Source: Ailanthus altissimus
Lineage: Eukaryota > Streptophyta > Magnoliopsida > Sapindales > Simaroubaceae
Reading direction: 5' to 3'
Length of the DNA stretch: 64,000 nt
Assembly (NCBI GenBank): GCA_946807835.1
Contig: OX327694.1
Span: forward strand, 4,290,001 to 4,354,000
Each line of letters starts with the position of its first letter. The first letter of the stretch is position 1. Positions 45,010 through 58,480 of this stretch are shown piece by piece. A model generated the notes under the pieces. That model had not been told where the DNA came from. It saw nothing but the letters and a program-made list of their open reading frames with translations, and did not search any database. The position numbers and the translations under genes were made by a program.

Positions 45010-45830
45010 AACTTCAGATAAGTTTGATTCGAAACATACAAAAGCATTAGATATACTTTTCTTTTCAAACCAATCTTTACATTTTAGGCAATATTTCTAA
45101 AATGTCACTCTTTTTTATAGAAGTAACATTTCTTTAGCTTTTTCTTTTTTTTGTTAACTTGTGAAACATTAGCATGTTTCTTTAATTTTTTTTGCCTTTC
45201 TTTTTAATTCATTTATAACCTCTTGAGCCATTAGATTAATAGAATGACTTTCTTGATTTTGTAATCTTGTTTCCTCATAAGTAAGCATACTGGACAATTC
45301 ATTAACATCCTACTTATCCTTAATAGTGTTATAGTTAATTTAGAATGGTTTATACTTATGTGGTAATGATTTCAAAATGCACTGAACCTAGAAAAAGTCA
45401 CTTACTATAATTCCCAAGGTCTTTAGCCTTGTTGCAATATTAGATATCTCAATGATATGTTGTAAAATACTCCACAACCCATCAAACTTTATGGTCATAA
45501 GTTCTGCCATAAAAGTACCGGTGAGAGATTTATCCACAGAACGAAAATGCTCTTCCACATACTTCAAATATTCTTTTGCACTTTTTGCATGTGGATTAGT
45601 TGACTTAATGTTGTTGGTAGTAATCATTCACATGAAATTGAGGCTTAATCTGTTAGACTGTTCCCATTCTTTATAATGTAATTTCTCTTCTACTTTACTA
45701 AGTCAAGATCCAAAGCACCTAAATGAAAATCAACTTATTCTTACCATTTAGAGAAATTTAATCCATTAAAGATGGTAACAGAAGAAGCAAGTGAATTAAG
45801 ATTGACAACTGCAAGTATAAAATGCTTAAA
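45010..45830 (-). pseudogene. Outer copia gag (UBN2 type) and zinc knuckle region
   Basis: The open piece at 45,388-45,627 reads TTNNIKSTNPHAKSAKEYLK, then EEHFRSVDKSLTGTFMAELM and MTIKFDGLWSILQHIIEISN, the typical copia gag core. The N-terminal part (FNGLNFSKW) lies near 45,760. A CCHC-knuckle relic (KCYFYKKERHF) near 45,110 has lost ligands. Stops break the frame. Confidence 0.88.
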
Positions 45831-46479
45831 ATTTACTTAATAGATTCAGATAATCAGTCAAGAATATATTTTAGTTTACCTTTGAGCAAAACTACAATAT
45901 ATATCATCACAATTTTAATGCCTTTATAATCTTTATGAGGCAATTAAATATTTTTGATTAAATATACATGTGATATTTGGATGCACAAAATATATTTAAA
46001 CAAAACATTAATTTATCTCTATAATATTTACTATTTATAGTAGGACTGATACATCTTTTGGTATATATTAAATTTCTAATGATTAGTAAACACCAATTTA
46101 TCTAATTATAAATATAATAGGCATTTCATTGGATAAATAGTCTTTAATTTTATACATGAATCATCCTTAAATTTGGCCACTTTGGTGACTAACAAATCAT
46201 ACCATCGAGTCATGTATATACTATAATTCATATAGAAAAGACATTAATGTGTGTAAAACATGCAAAAAATCATTCATAATCACCATCAAGATTATCCAAC
46301 AATATAACATACAACAAAACTAAAGTTAGTATACATACATGATAGACATAATCGTTTAATATTTTGGTTGGGTTCTTTTATGTATATGTATACATATAAG
46401 GATCTTAAAATTGTTAGGTGATCACATGATCATATTATAAATAAAGATCATAATAGGAAAAATTATATGTTCTAAAACT

Positions 46480-46494
46480 TGATACTCTTATACC
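46480..46494 (-). other. Degenerate primer-binding site of the outer copia
   Basis: On the minus strand, tggtataagagtatc follows the LTR end. It resembles TGGTATCAGAGC with one substitution and a small insertion. Confidence 0.55.
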
Positions 46495-47005
46495 ACATAT
46501 AATACTTTAAACTTAAGTATATGCATGGTTGCATATAAATCATAAATCAGAAACTTAGAATAATATAATTCTCATAAAGTTATTTTTAATCATACTTGAT
46601 GCTAAACAATTAGTCATCCTTATAAACTGATTTCTCTCCTCTCACCCTTTATCCATTTACTAATTCACAATACTCTTTATGTGAATTATTTTTTATAATT
46701 TGAGAAGAAACTTAATGATGGATTCCTTAGTTATCAATTCTTTGTAAGAGTTATTCTTATATAGATTACAAATAGATAAGAGTATTTATTAATAGAAATA
46801 CTTTTTGAGCTTTCCAAAAATATTCATGAAAAGTGCCCTTTAACCTTTTTAGAAACATTAATGAGAGTGTCTTTTAAACTTTTTAGAGGCATTAATAGAA
46901 ATATCTCTAAATTTTTTGTATCACTTAATATTCTTATTTATTGTCTCATTATATCTCATTCAATTATAAGATAATATGACTTTAAAACTTCTTAATTATT
47001 TTAAT
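46495..47005 (-). repeat. Copia 5' LTR, truncated
   Basis: Aligns with 34,785-35,300. Homology ends near 47,005, so about 140 bp at the start of the LTR, present in the other copy to 35,439, are missing here. Confidence 0.82.
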
Positions 47006-50000
47006 AACCTTTTCCTTTGCCATAAGTGAAAGCATATTGCAACGTGCATGGGATAAGCGTTTGCTATACAATCCAAAGTTCTTTTATATATGAACTTGCA
47101 ATTAGGTTTATATATATAACAACAATAAAATTAAAAAAAACCACTTTACAATCTGCAAGTAACCCATTTCACAAACACACTATTCACACTGTTCATGAGA
47201 GCAGAGGTGGCAAATTTCATTTGCTTCCTTTGCATAGTACTGTTTACTGAATATAATGACTTTTTTTTTATGCGGGAAGAGAAATTAAAACTCGAAATTT
47301 TTATTAAAATGAAAGTAGACGTACTATTTCTTTATTATTGGACTGTTAACACAAATACTGAACATAACAACTTATGAATGAATTCTTTCTAGGTTCAAAG
47401 TGATGCGTGCCCAATGTCTGTATTATTAGATGCTATATCTGAGGGAACATGAATTGTTAATCTTTGAAGTAGTTTATTTTACAAATTTGGACCAATGATC
47501 TTTTCTTTCGGTTTATATGTCTATGTTATTCATTTCTAAATATGAAGCAGTATTTAATTACTATTGAAAGTCTGAAATATGCATAGAGTCCTAATATAGC
47601 AAACTTTCTTATATATATAAATTACTAAATGAGAAATTGAATTTCTTGAATTAATTCATAATAATTTAGAAATTTGAAAAAATCTTATATGAGACTTTTA
47701 AATTTTTTATCTTCATATCTTCATTAATGTCATGATTAGTTTATTTTAAAATAAAATGTGTAGATAATAAGATTTTTTTGATAATTTATATACATTATGA
47801 TTACCAAAGGAAAAGGTTATTAAAATTATTTTAATTGAAAGATAAATGAACTATAATGTAAAGCAAAGTAGATTTGAATGAATTTGATGACCAAATTTTA
47901 GAATTCTCAATTGTCACATTCCTTCGCTAAGAAACAATGATGGATCGGCCTTCTCTAACAAAAAATAGATTATGAAAATAATATACCAATGAAAATGAAG
48001 GCATTCGAAAAAGATAAAGACAAGGGACGACATCAAAGATAGATAGAAATATGTATAATAAAATATGGATTAGAGTCATACTCTTTGAATAATTGGCGTT
48101 GACCCATTCTTTTAGGACCATTCTAGTTTGTCGGAGAAGCAGACACGATCTCTTTTCAAGATGTGCACTTGCTTTTAGAATTAGAATAGCCGAGGCTCTC
48201 TTGACCTATAGATTTATGTATTTTCCCAGTCTTTGTTAAACAAGGTGCCATTTGATCTAACAAATCCTAGGCTCCAAAGGAGGTCGATTGAGTTGGAGAG
48301 AAGAATGAGCTCCAATTGATTTGCCTTCCCTTGAACTTTGACCAAAGAAGGGCTCCGTGCTTTCAATTGACAAGCGTTCAAAACCTAAATTCAAGTTGTT
48401 AAGCTAGTTAAAGGCATCTAAAATTAGTTGTGTTTCAATTATACAATTTGGGTCTCAATCTCAAGCCCCCGAGTGAATAACCTTAAAAGTGAATAGGGCT
48501 TAGTTGATTCCCTTCCTCTTATCTCCTTAGCAGTCAAGCGACTTTCGTTCCACTTCATTCGTACTTTCATTGGCAAGTGATTAAAAGTACACACTAATTC
48601 ACAATTTCTCTAGGGATAAGGGAATTTTTGTAAACATAATATCACGGTTTACTGATCAAAAAACCCCTACCACATAATGCATGTTTTTGCCATGAAAATT
48701 TTTGGAATAGATTAATTACCAAAAAAAAATTTGCTAAGAATTTTTTAAAGAGAAAATATTATTTTGGTAATTTTTTATTACTATTTTTGCCTTGAATAAT
48801 TGTCATTTTCATCCCTATAGTGATTAATATGGTATATATTAAAAAAAAGTGAGAAGTAAATTGATATATGTCCATCAAATCAGAGACTAAAATAATATTT
48901 TTTCTTTCTAAAAAGAAAAAAAAATATATTTCTGTTGCAGAAATATGAGTTTTAGGATACTAAGAGTGTTGTTGTAATATCAATTTGTAATGGAATAATA
49001 ATACATAGCAAATTCTATGGACTATTATATCACACCTTTTAATTACCAATTTAATCATTCGTTTCTCAAGTGCAAATTGCTAACCAGTCTGTAAACTGTA
49101 AAGCATAATTTCTATTCTGTAATTTCCAAAAAAAATGGATCAAATCCAACGTCACAGATTAATTTCTTCAAATCAATGGACTAATACATACACAAAATGG
49201 TTAAACGCCATTGAAAAGCAACCAAAGCAGGCGCAGGCGCAGCTACTTAAAAAAAGAAGAAAACAAATAAATATTAGTCTCAAATTCAATAGAGTCGTTC
49301 TAATTTAAACTACATAATGATAAATTAGCTGAAGTGTTTTTTTTGAACTGCCAGCCTCTTAAGACTTGAGCTTGAATCAATCAATGCTTCCCGTGTTCAA
49401 TCGTGTAGCTAATATTTACATACTCACAGCATCTTTATATCAGCCAATAAGGCTGGGTTACTTTTAAGAACATTTAGTTGAATTTAAAAGAAAATCATAA
49501 AATACTTTATTAATCACAAAATTGTAATGGGGTTTGAATTTTCTTGTTGTTTATTTTGGTAAATTATAGACCACAAATTATTGTAAATCTTTGATCGATG
49601 TATAGTTTTGTTGAACTCTCTTGAATGGTGGAATTTATTCACGACAAATTAAGCTTAGCGGATTATCTCATTCTTACAAAAAAAAAAAAAAAGTTCAAAC
49701 CTGAATTTTGGTTCGTATAATTTGTTCCAAGTCATTGAATTTTCTATTATTTGTATGAAAATTCGTGATTAAAAATTACATTTAATTGTAGTTTTAAATC
49801 GAGACCAATAAAAAAAATATATGACCAAAAAAGTGACAAACATGAGAATTTAATAAAAATAAAAAGTTGAAAATAAAGATGAGCTCAAATTGCAGCACTG
49901 ACAAAATCTAAGATTTGAAGTCATGACCCCAAACAAGTCAGGCTATAGCCCTAGCCTTGGAAGTGATTGGGCACTGCAGCCAATTTAGGCTAGGCTACGA

Positions 50001-50809
50001 CACTCGACCTAGGCCACGATGGCACTGCAATGTCAGCTTGTGGTGCCACAGCACCAACAGATGAGTTTTGAGCCTTTTTTCTTTTAATTTTTAAGTTGGT
50101 TTAGAATTCCTTTATACATATACTTTTATTTCAAATTAATTTAGGGTTTATTGGAACATCTTAGAGTTTATACAAAAAATTTAATGCCTTAAGATTGTGA
50201 AATATATTAATAAAGGAGCGTTTGAGTGTTAAAAATGTAAAAAAATGTTGTATAAATCTTTAGAAAACTCATTTTATTATATATTTTTTACAAATCTCTA
50301 AAGTAATAGTTGTGATAATTAAGTAATTCGTGATAATTATTAAATAATAAGAAGTTAAAATTTTTGATCTATTATAAATATAAGTAATTTGTTAAATTAG
50401 GTAAATTTTTGTGTGTTTTGTATATTTAATTATTTTATCTATTTTAATTGTGTGTTTTTTTTACAATTCTTGAATAGTTGTAAGCAAGGACGTCAATAAA
50501 AATTTTAAACAATTTGAAAAGGTCCAAATGTTATATTAAGCACATCTCATAAAAATGTCTTGATATGGGCACGTCTACTTTACAGAGATGAAATTTGACA
50601 AATACAATCCTTGTATCTAATTTTACACGAGACAAAATAAAATGCGACATTATCAAGTACCAATCTAGCAATACCGCATTTCATTTTCGTGTAATTAATT
50701 TCTTGAAAAAAAAATCGACTCCTAATTAACAACACAGGATTTCGTGGGACAAAGCAAATGTCTAGAACAATATACCGCTAACATATAAATAATTGTTCTT
50801 TCATTTTAA
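47006..50809. other. Intergenic AT-rich region
   Basis: No gene or known repeat is recognised. 48,120-48,560 is less AT-rich than its surroundings and may be a gene remnant, but no protein family can be identified in any frame. An A-run lies at 49,678-49,692. Confidence 0.45.
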
Positions 50810-50811
50810 TT

Positions 50812-50998
50812 AGAGTAATACTATATTTTTAAATAATATTCTAAATTAATGTATTAAATAATTATTAAATAATGAAATAATATAAATTTTAAAATTACTT
50901 ATTAAATTATCTAATAATTAATTTAACATTTTATTTAAAATAAAAAATTTATAATACTATTTAAAAAATATAACATTATTATTTGTTAATTAATGGCC
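50812..50998. mobile_element. Small foldback (MITE-like) element 1
   Basis: taatactatatttttaaata at the left end matches the reverse complement of the right end (taatgttatattttttaaat). The middle, aataattatt...aatgaaataatataaatttt, resembles the element at 61,945-62,105. There is no coding capacity. The superfamily is not determined. Confidence 0.65.
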
Positions 50999-50999
50999 A

Positions 51000-51855
51000 A
51001 ATCAAATAAGCAATGACGCATCTGCATTTATTTGGAAGAGGGAAATATTAAATGTGGCGTGCTTATAACTCTACATCTCATTGTTCATCAATAGGATAAC
51101 AAATCTCTGTAACTCAATTGCACGGCACCGAGCAGTCATCGTTGTTGCACTCCATCAATTCACGCCATGCAAACACATCAGTCATAGCTGAATCACACTG
51201 CATCGTCATCACCTTGAGCCCTTAATAGCCATTGTCTCGCCGCGTCGGGCGACCATCAATTGTTGTGAAAGAGCCTCCGTTGTCACTGCCACCCACTCTA
51301 CCTACCTTTTAATTTTCAGATTATTTATTTGTTATCTAATAATTTTTTTTTTTTTGTTATTTAAGATATTAGTATTAAAAATTTAGAATTAGAAACGGAG
51401 GTTATTTAGATATTAGATTTATTTATTTATTTTTACTTTATAATTTAGATGATGTCAATTAATTATTAGTTGTGGTTGATTTTATATATTATTCTAATTG
51501 AATGTTTAATTTGAAATTTTAATCCCAAAATCAAATCAGCTCAATTCAAATTCGGTCTAGACCATTGAGATTCGGGTCTTCGGTCTCAACCATAACTCCA
51601 AGTTCTATGAGTTTTTCTTTTTAATCCGAACCTAATTCTTATTTAATCTTAACTGATAAGACACCATTCCTCGACTAACATTAGTTTGTGAACATTATAA
51701 GTTGAGAGTAAATACATAGAGAAAAAAGATTATCATTAGGATGAATATCCCTAAATGGTGAAAATAATATATTATCATTCAGAGCACTAGACGCTTATTT
51801 TAGTGGTAAAGTTTGTGTACTCATTGATTTAGATTAAAGTAATTTTTTCTATTTA
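51000..51855. other. Intergenic sequence
   Basis: 51,100-51,320 is unusually GC-rich and low in stops for this neighbourhood, but no protein similarity is apparent. A T-run lies at 51,343-51,355. Nothing else is recognised. Confidence 0.4.
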
Positions 51856-52045
51856 TTGGGAGACTAATTTTAGTGCCTCAAGTTCCTCTAGAAAGACTGT
51901 CATTAGTTGATGAGAGGTTAGTTTTAGTTCCTCCAATGCCTTTAAGAGAGTTGTCTTAGTCCCTCAAATCTCTGTAGAAGGTTTGTCATTAGTTGTTGGG
52001 AGGCTATTTTTAATCTCTTCAGTCACTCTGAGAGAGTTGTTATTA
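51856..52045. repeat. Degenerate tandem repeat, about 50-85 bp units
   Basis: Three units begin ttgggaggctaattttagt-like (about 51,858, 51,911 and 51,996), followed by cctcaagt and ctctagaagagttgtcatta-like sequence. Confidence 0.65.
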
Positions 52046-52936
52046 ATTGATATTTGAACTGTAATATTATAATAATTTGAGTTGAAAATATGTATATTTA
52101 TATTAAAAAAAATTACTAAAAACATATTTATTACCATTTAGGAAAAAGAAAAGGAATTGGTAGCTACACTGTTCTGGTCTAGTTAATTAGGTTATCGAAT
52201 GTTTCTTGGCCTTTAAGATTTCATAATTACTTTGGAGTGGAAACTATGAAGTTATATATAAATATAATATAAGTCGAGAAGCCATATAAAGGAGAAAAAG
52301 GCATGAGACTAAAACTCAACCGAGAAACCATTAATAAAAGCAGTTCATTTGGGAAGCTCTTAAAATGGGAAAAAAGAAGCCAATGTTTACTAGTGGGTGA
52401 GAGCTTTTCCGCCAACTAGTGCTTCAAAAACACACAAATAGCACCAAACAGAAGGAAGAAAAAGAACATCAATGAGGAACCAATATCCCACTTGCACAAA
52501 AACCTAAAACCCTACTCACAAAGTTAACAAGGTCTTAAGTTATTTGCTTTCATTTCACTCTTAATTTTTGGGAAAGTCAATACCCGAACCTCTAATCCTT
52601 GCAACACCACTGAACCAAAATAGGACCATGTAAGGTGCGCTCTTGACTTCTCCCCATCACCATAAGCCGAAAAATACCTCATCACCTTTGTTGTTCTTGG
52701 TATTTTTTTTCCCTTCTACTGTTGATTCACTGCAGCAACAATAAAGAAGTAAATAATGCCATCATTTGGTATCGAAATGTATAAGTAATTTTATATGCTG
52801 AGTGTGCATGTTAATGCAAAGAGTTAATTATGCCAGGAAACTACCATCTAGAAAGCAGAAAACTATTGAAGATCAATTTGTTGCGTAAAAAAGTGGGAGA
52901 AGAAAAAAGAAATCACCTAAACTGAAGCTTGGAGGT
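52046..52936. other. 3' flank of the HD-Zip IV gene
   Basis: The first few hundred bases left of 52,937 should contain the 3' UTR and polyadenylation region of the minus-strand gene. No other gene is recognised. Confidence 0.5.
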
Positions 52937-55900
52937 TCATGCATTCTCGCATGACAAAGAAGCCTTAATCCTCTCAACAGTGCACGCAATCAAATTGTTG
53001 ACAGTAGCAACCGAGCCAAGAGAGAGTTTTGCAGTTGGAACTGAATCGACCAAAATCTGAAATGCAACAGTTAGAAGAGATCCACCGGACGAAGTTTCAC
53101 CAATGCCACCTCCGTGCACTGCAGTTCCATCAGGGAGAATGGCAAATCCAGAGGGTAGAAGGGCAACATAATCAGGGTCTCCGCCATTTAGTACTACATT
53201 CATGGCAACAATATCCACAGGAGCGTAAATAACAAAAGAGGCTGTTGGATCGGTGCAACTCTCTTGTAAAATCAGCATGTTGCTCTGGCTTGAATTTGCA
53301 CTCTGTTGGCACAGGTGGATAAGTCAGGTTATGTTTTAGTAAAAACAGCAGTTATTTACTAAAAGAAGTTTCAGAACATAATATATATAAAACATAAGTA
53401 CTGGTCACTTACATTTACTCTAAGTAAAGACACACAATTGCCTGTATCTCGGCCATTTGCTAAATGTGCCATTTCTTGGACAACTCCACCATTTGAAAGA
53501 ATATCCCACTGCAATCATTAGAAAATAATTTGAATGTAAAATTTATTATAGATGAGATTCTTAGAAAAAAGAATTTTCTAGCACCATGTCATTTCTCATT
53601 ATTAGCATCAGAGCAACTATTTCTATAATCATCCCATATATGCAGATCAATACAATCTAATTTCCATATTGGTCAGGCTCAGGCACATAAACAGTTAAAT
53701 TCAATAATAGTATCAATTTTATGCCTTAACCAGAGCAAGAAATTAAGCAGCCAAGTGCAAGCATTTTTAAATAAGGCAATTTCTATCATTGTTGGCTCAC
53801 ATCAGAATAAGAAGCCCAAGCGTAGCATAGATAATACCTCACTTCGAGTGTTCTCATCACGAAGAAAATCAAAAACGCTTTTAGGTGCAACAGGAAGCCA
53901 GAAGGAAGTTGCAGCACTTAGAACAATGCCAGGTGGTCTGCCTGGATCATCGACACTCTTTCTGGTCATAACCCTTACATCATCAGCTCCAGTTCCAGAT
54001 AGCGTCGTCCATGTATGAGCAGTGGAGGCACTAACTCCAGCACAAAAACTTATCACCATTCTTTCAGCCAGCTTCAACATACTCTTTCTCCCATCTTGAT
54101 TTGTTATCACTAGACAATAATATCATGAGTTGTCACTCAACATGTTCAATGTTGAGATGTTAAGATTCAAACATATGCTTAATTTGTATATATTAATTGA
54201 TGGAATTAGAAATCTCTACCAAATCTTAAAAGATATTTTAGATACTTTGACACATGTACAATATAAGTCATATATGAAATGATCTATTCTTTGTATTTCT
54301 TTTTTTTCTTCTTTTTATTAACCACTAATTACATGACTATATTACTCAGAGTAAGAGTTCATATTAGGGAGAAGGTCTGGCATATTCTGAGAGTATCATG
54401 GCATGAATAAATGAAGGGAACACCATGCTCCCGGAATATGCTAGATTTCCTCCATATTAGGAGAAGAACTCAAAAAGAAAGAAGAAAATTTGTGACAATA
54501 CCACCAACTTCCCCGGTAGGAATATTTGTTGCCATGACACTTGCTAGCCGTTCACATTGTCGGTCTAGGGTAGCAATCCAACGTTTCGCCCCAAATGCGT
54601 TGCCTGAGCTAACTAGCTGCTTGTATAGATTATGTACACCTTTATCATCCACCTCAACATGCTCGACCCATGTAACCTAATGCATAAAAAGCAATAAATG
54701 ATAAAAATGTAAATGACTGTAGTAATATCAATTATCAGATTCAAGTTTAATTTTCATGTAAATTAGTTCCAAAATTAATTATCTCAAAGTTTTTACCTTT
54801 GAATATCCATTAGGCATTTCCTGGATTAAACATCCTGATGGCCTTCTTCGGCATCTAACGGCTGGACTAGGGCGTAAATTGTCCAAGGAAACGTCAACTA
54901 CAGCCCATGTCCCTTCTCCGTGCTGTTTACAGTACCTTACATAATAACTCTCACGAGTTGGAACTAGTGGTGAAGGGACTTGAAATTCTGCTGTCATCTG
55001 GAAAATCAAGATCGTAAACAAGGTTATTCATTATGACATATTAGTCTGAAGCATATGTTGGATTACTTTAAAAATGTTATTAATATACAAAGACAAAAGA
55101 GAAGTGAAATTTTAAATTACCACTTGTAGTGCTCCATTATAATTCCCTGCTACACCTGTTGATAATACTTCTAGAGTCATAGCTCTCGAGACAATACCAG
55201 AAAACACAGTCGACCACTGATTCTGATCAACAAAAGATAAGACAAACCAAATATTAGTCCCCATAATTGTCAATTTTACCGATTATAGAAACTCTAAATT
55301 TAGTCTTATGGAAGAAATTAATTTTACCACATCCATCAGAATCTCAACAAGGCTAATGTGGTTCATGATAACAACAGCTGTTTCTCGAGAAGCTTCACAT
55401 TTGAATCCAGTTGGTTTAGGTCCAATTCCTCGAGGAAATGTCCTAATGTATTCATCTTCATTTAGCACAGAGGTCGTGCCATCAAGGCTGGTCATCCATA
55501 GGGGTTCACCCATTTGAGCCATTCTAATTAGCTCCTCCATAGCTGCAACTGCAAGCTCAATGATCATGGGCTTGTCTGCCTCAGTGGGGGCACTGATTGA
55601 CCTAAGAAGATCCGCAGCTCCATACATGTCACCGCCTCCAATGCCTGACTGAGCACCAAAATTACCAACGCCAAGTTCAAGTGGGCGAGGAGGCAATGGC
55701 GGAGAAAGAAGTGGGTAGTTCACCACTGGCTTGCCAACATACTTTGCCGCAATTGCTGAGATGCGATCAATCTGAATATAAAACAAAGAAAATTGGAAGA
55801 TTTCTATCAGGGAAAATTGTTGCAAAAAGAAAACATTAATTATTATCATCAGTGTCAAATATTTTCGTATACCTCTTCTCTTAGTCGAGCATTTTCAAGT

Positions 55901-57471
55901 CTCAAATGATGTTCATCAAAGGACATTTCTCCTATAGCAGTAGGGCCTCCACAATTGGGACATGAGGCATTGCTAAGAGCTTCTCTGTACCTCATATTGT
56001 CAGCCCTAAGCTTTTCATTCTCTGTGCGAAGTTGTGTGTTCTCATGGCGCTCATGCTGGGTCTGTTGAAGAATGTATATAAGGTTATTACTCAGTAACGG
56101 AAATAAACTAAGCATGGTTGACCAAAATATAATATAAACACCAATACCTTCCATTAGAAGAGGAAAAAAGATATTGTAACGGCTCCTTGAGGCAAGGCAA
56201 AGATCAGAAAATAGATCCAGATAAAGTGGTAAATGGAGTGTTTCCATATGAAAAAAGAAGGCCGAGGTTATGCACAAACGTAATTTACCTTCATTTGAGT
56301 GCGCTTGTTTTGGAACCAAAATTTGACTTGCAAAGGTTCTAGCCCTAATTCTCGACTCAGCTCTTTCCTTTGCTTGTCATCTGGGTGAGGACACTCTTTG
56401 AAGAAACTAGTAGAAAAGACCCAAAAAAATAAATAAATAATCCAAAGATAAGGCATCAATCAGTCAAAAAAAGAAGAAAAAAAATGATCAGTTTGCAAAA
56501 TATATGTTAACAGTGAGCTTACGCTTCCATTTCTTGGATCTGATGCTGAGTATGGCGATGGTATCGCTTCTTCTTTGGACGCTGCTGTTCTTGGTCATCA
56601 CCTGAGGCGCCTTCATGGTTTTCGCTACCAGATTTAGTACTGTCGAATTCTTCATCTCTTAAACGAGCAATTTCGCTTTCAGATGTGTTTTGGGTCATGT
56701 CTAGAGGGTGAAGCTGGCCTTCCATCATGTTTGGCTGGAACATTTCTACAGATCTTTAAGATTCCGAAGCTTATGGTTTTTCAATCTAACAACAGAATGG
56801 AAATTTCCCACTCAAAAGAGAAATTAAAAACCCAGGTATGTCTGTACACATAGTTATGCATGATAGTGAGTATACGAAAGGAAGCTTGCCAGGACTAGTA
56901 ATATTGTAGACAAGAAATGGGAAAAACCCTATCTCACATTTTTAAATTAAAACAAACGATCGACTAAGTTTTGTTAAAGGGTAAGAGCCTTGTTAAGAAC
57001 ATGCTATAAGAAAAAAATGAAATAGGAGCTTTTAGGTTAGATTTTATAAGAAGACCTTTTCTCTCTCTGTCTCTCACAGTGCAGAGCAAAAGACTTTACG
57101 CGTTTTGCAAACTTCGAGAACGATTTACTTGAAATAGAAAATTAGTCCCACTAAAACCAGATCACTAGCATAATGTAACTTTCTCTGACCTTTTAACAGT
57201 TGAAGATGATTAAAAGATCCGCGGTTTATCATGAGTAGAGAGGGAACGAATGATAAAATGAATCAAGACTCACGAATCTAGTGACCCATCAAATTAACAG
57301 GAAACAAGATTAGGCTTTCGAAACACAGATTCAAAGAACAAACAATAATAAAACTCAAGTCTTCACCTGACTGAGACTAAGTCCTGATGATGATCCAAAC
57401 CCACCAATATTCCCGTTTCTACCGATCATTGACGGCATATTTCTCGCCGGAATCATAACTCCGGTTGACAT
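52937..57471 (-). CDS. HDG2: HD-Zip class IV homeobox-START transcription factor (HDG2-like), 11 coding exons, 759 aa
   Basis: Minus-strand exons: 57,471-57,367, 56,734-56,523, 56,406-56,289, 56,061-55,873, 55,771-55,328, 55,222-55,121, 54,997-54,797, 54,676-54,502, 54,109-53,838, 53,508-53,413 and 53,302-52,937. All have GT-AG and sum to 2,280 bp. The first ATG gives [20 protein letters not shown], an N-terminus typical of HDG2/ROC-type proteins. The homeodomain is at about 89-148 ([18 protein letters not shown], then FWFQNKR), and the zipper-loop-zipper at 146-210 has the CPNC redox-type CXXC at 179-182. START is at about 275-500, then the HD-START-associated domain ending [14 protein letters not shown]. 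This nuclear protein should bind L1-box-like sites and control epidermal, trichome and stomatal fate. No frame break is seen. The HDG2 assignment over paralogues (PDF2, ANL2) is by sequence memory. Confidence 0.96.
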
Positions 57472-57570
57472 ATTTTCCAGCCCAGAAACCCTATATACGC
57501 TCTCCTTGTATATATGCGGCTCTCTCACTTTTGTTTCCTGTGTGTACTCAGTGGCCTTTGGTTTTGGGCC

Positions 57571-57578
57571 TTTATATA
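57571..57578 (-). promoter_or_regulatory. TATA box of the HD-Zip IV gene (proximal promoter candidate)
   Basis: tatataaa on the minus strand lies about 100 bp before the ATG at 57,471, which would place a start of transcription near 57,545. It competes with the upstream leader exon described at 58,232. Confidence 0.5.
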
Positions 57579-58231
57579 GAAATTAGGGAAGATAAGTTAA
57601 GTTTTGTTAGATTCCCTGCAGTTGCTTTGTGCAAATGAAATGCAACTATTCCATGAGAATTATAAAATAAAATAAAAAAGCAGAGCTGACTATGATTTTT
57701 TTGGCCATTGAAAAGGGGTCTCTCTCTCTCTTCTGAATCTATCTAAATTCTTACGTGCCAATGCACGAGAAAGAGAATATTAATGGGAAAATAAGAGTTG
57801 ACAAATTTGATACGGCCCCTTGACAGATAAAACAAAAAAATTTATCAGGTCTAAGAACCCAAATAACGCACAACGAAGATCACGGAGAATCCAACTATGC
57901 CTTCCCTGTCTATCTCAAAACCAGCGTTTCCTTCCCTTATTACTGTATTTAGCTCTATCTGGCAATTGAATAAAAACGTAAAACAAATGAGAATCTGAAA
58001 ACGATAGAGATTTTACAAAATGAGAACACTTCATAATCTTATATAGATACGGGAATGGTTGGTTTGCAAAACGACTGAATACTGATCCTCAAATTTTCCC
58101 AAATAAGAGAAAAGTGATACACTGAGCCAAAAACTTGTTTACAAAAAGAAATTCGACCTAGTACGAAACAACCCTTTAGGAGCCCTAGAACAACCCCATC
58201 AAAGAGAGGGGTTTAGATCTGTTCAAGTTAC

Positions 58232-58480
58232 CTTTGTTGCTGGTAAAACCACCGGTTAAGGCTCCGGAACCGGTTTTTGAGGCAGTTTTGATGTGATATT
58301 TTGTGGTAAGAAGTTTCCTAGGTGATTTTAAGAGAAATAGGGCAAAAGGGTTAGAGAGAAATAAATATTTATTTATAAAAGAGAGAGAGAGAGAGAGAGA
58401 GAGGTAAAAGAATATAAAAAAGAAAAGGTAAGAAAAGAGGAAGAAGATGAAGTTGAAGAAGATGAAGAATCAATGGATAA
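58232..58480 (-). other. Candidate 5' leader exon of the HD-Zip IV gene
   Basis: On the minus strand, accagcaacaaag/gtaactt at 58,232 is a good donor, and a tgcag acceptor lies near 57,617. Leader introns of this size are common in HD-Zip IV genes. The exon would be rich in CT runs. No transcript evidence can be seen here; the left limit 58,480 is a guess. Confidence 0.4.
58381..58403. repeat. GA/CT microsatellite 1
   Basis: An uninterrupted (GA)n run in the putative leader/promoter of the HD-Zip IV gene, CT on the coding strand. Confidence 0.97.

Larger units (their letters stand above)
34779..47005 (-). mobile_element. Copia element (TNT1-94 type), minus strand, split by a second copia
   Basis: From right to left on the minus strand: 5' LTR (46,495-47,005, truncated), gag (about 45,830-45,300), zinc knuckle and protease relics, integrase (about 44,560-43,600), a foreign block (37,554 to about 43,520), RT (37,550-36,340), RNase H (36,330-35,900) and 3' LTR (34,779-35,439). 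The order gag-PR-INT-RT-RNase H is diagnostic of copia. The LTRs are clearly diverged and every domain is interrupted, so the insertion is old and inactive. Confidence 0.9.

Noticed and set aside
53029..54680. Plus-strand open frames over the HD-Zip IV gene
   Set aside because: They are antisense shadows of conserved minus-strand exons.
56519..56743. ATG at 56,743 as the start of the homeobox protein
   Set aside because: The sequence just after it is an intron-exon border (tgttccag/CC), and an in-phase upstream exon gives the expected N-terminus.
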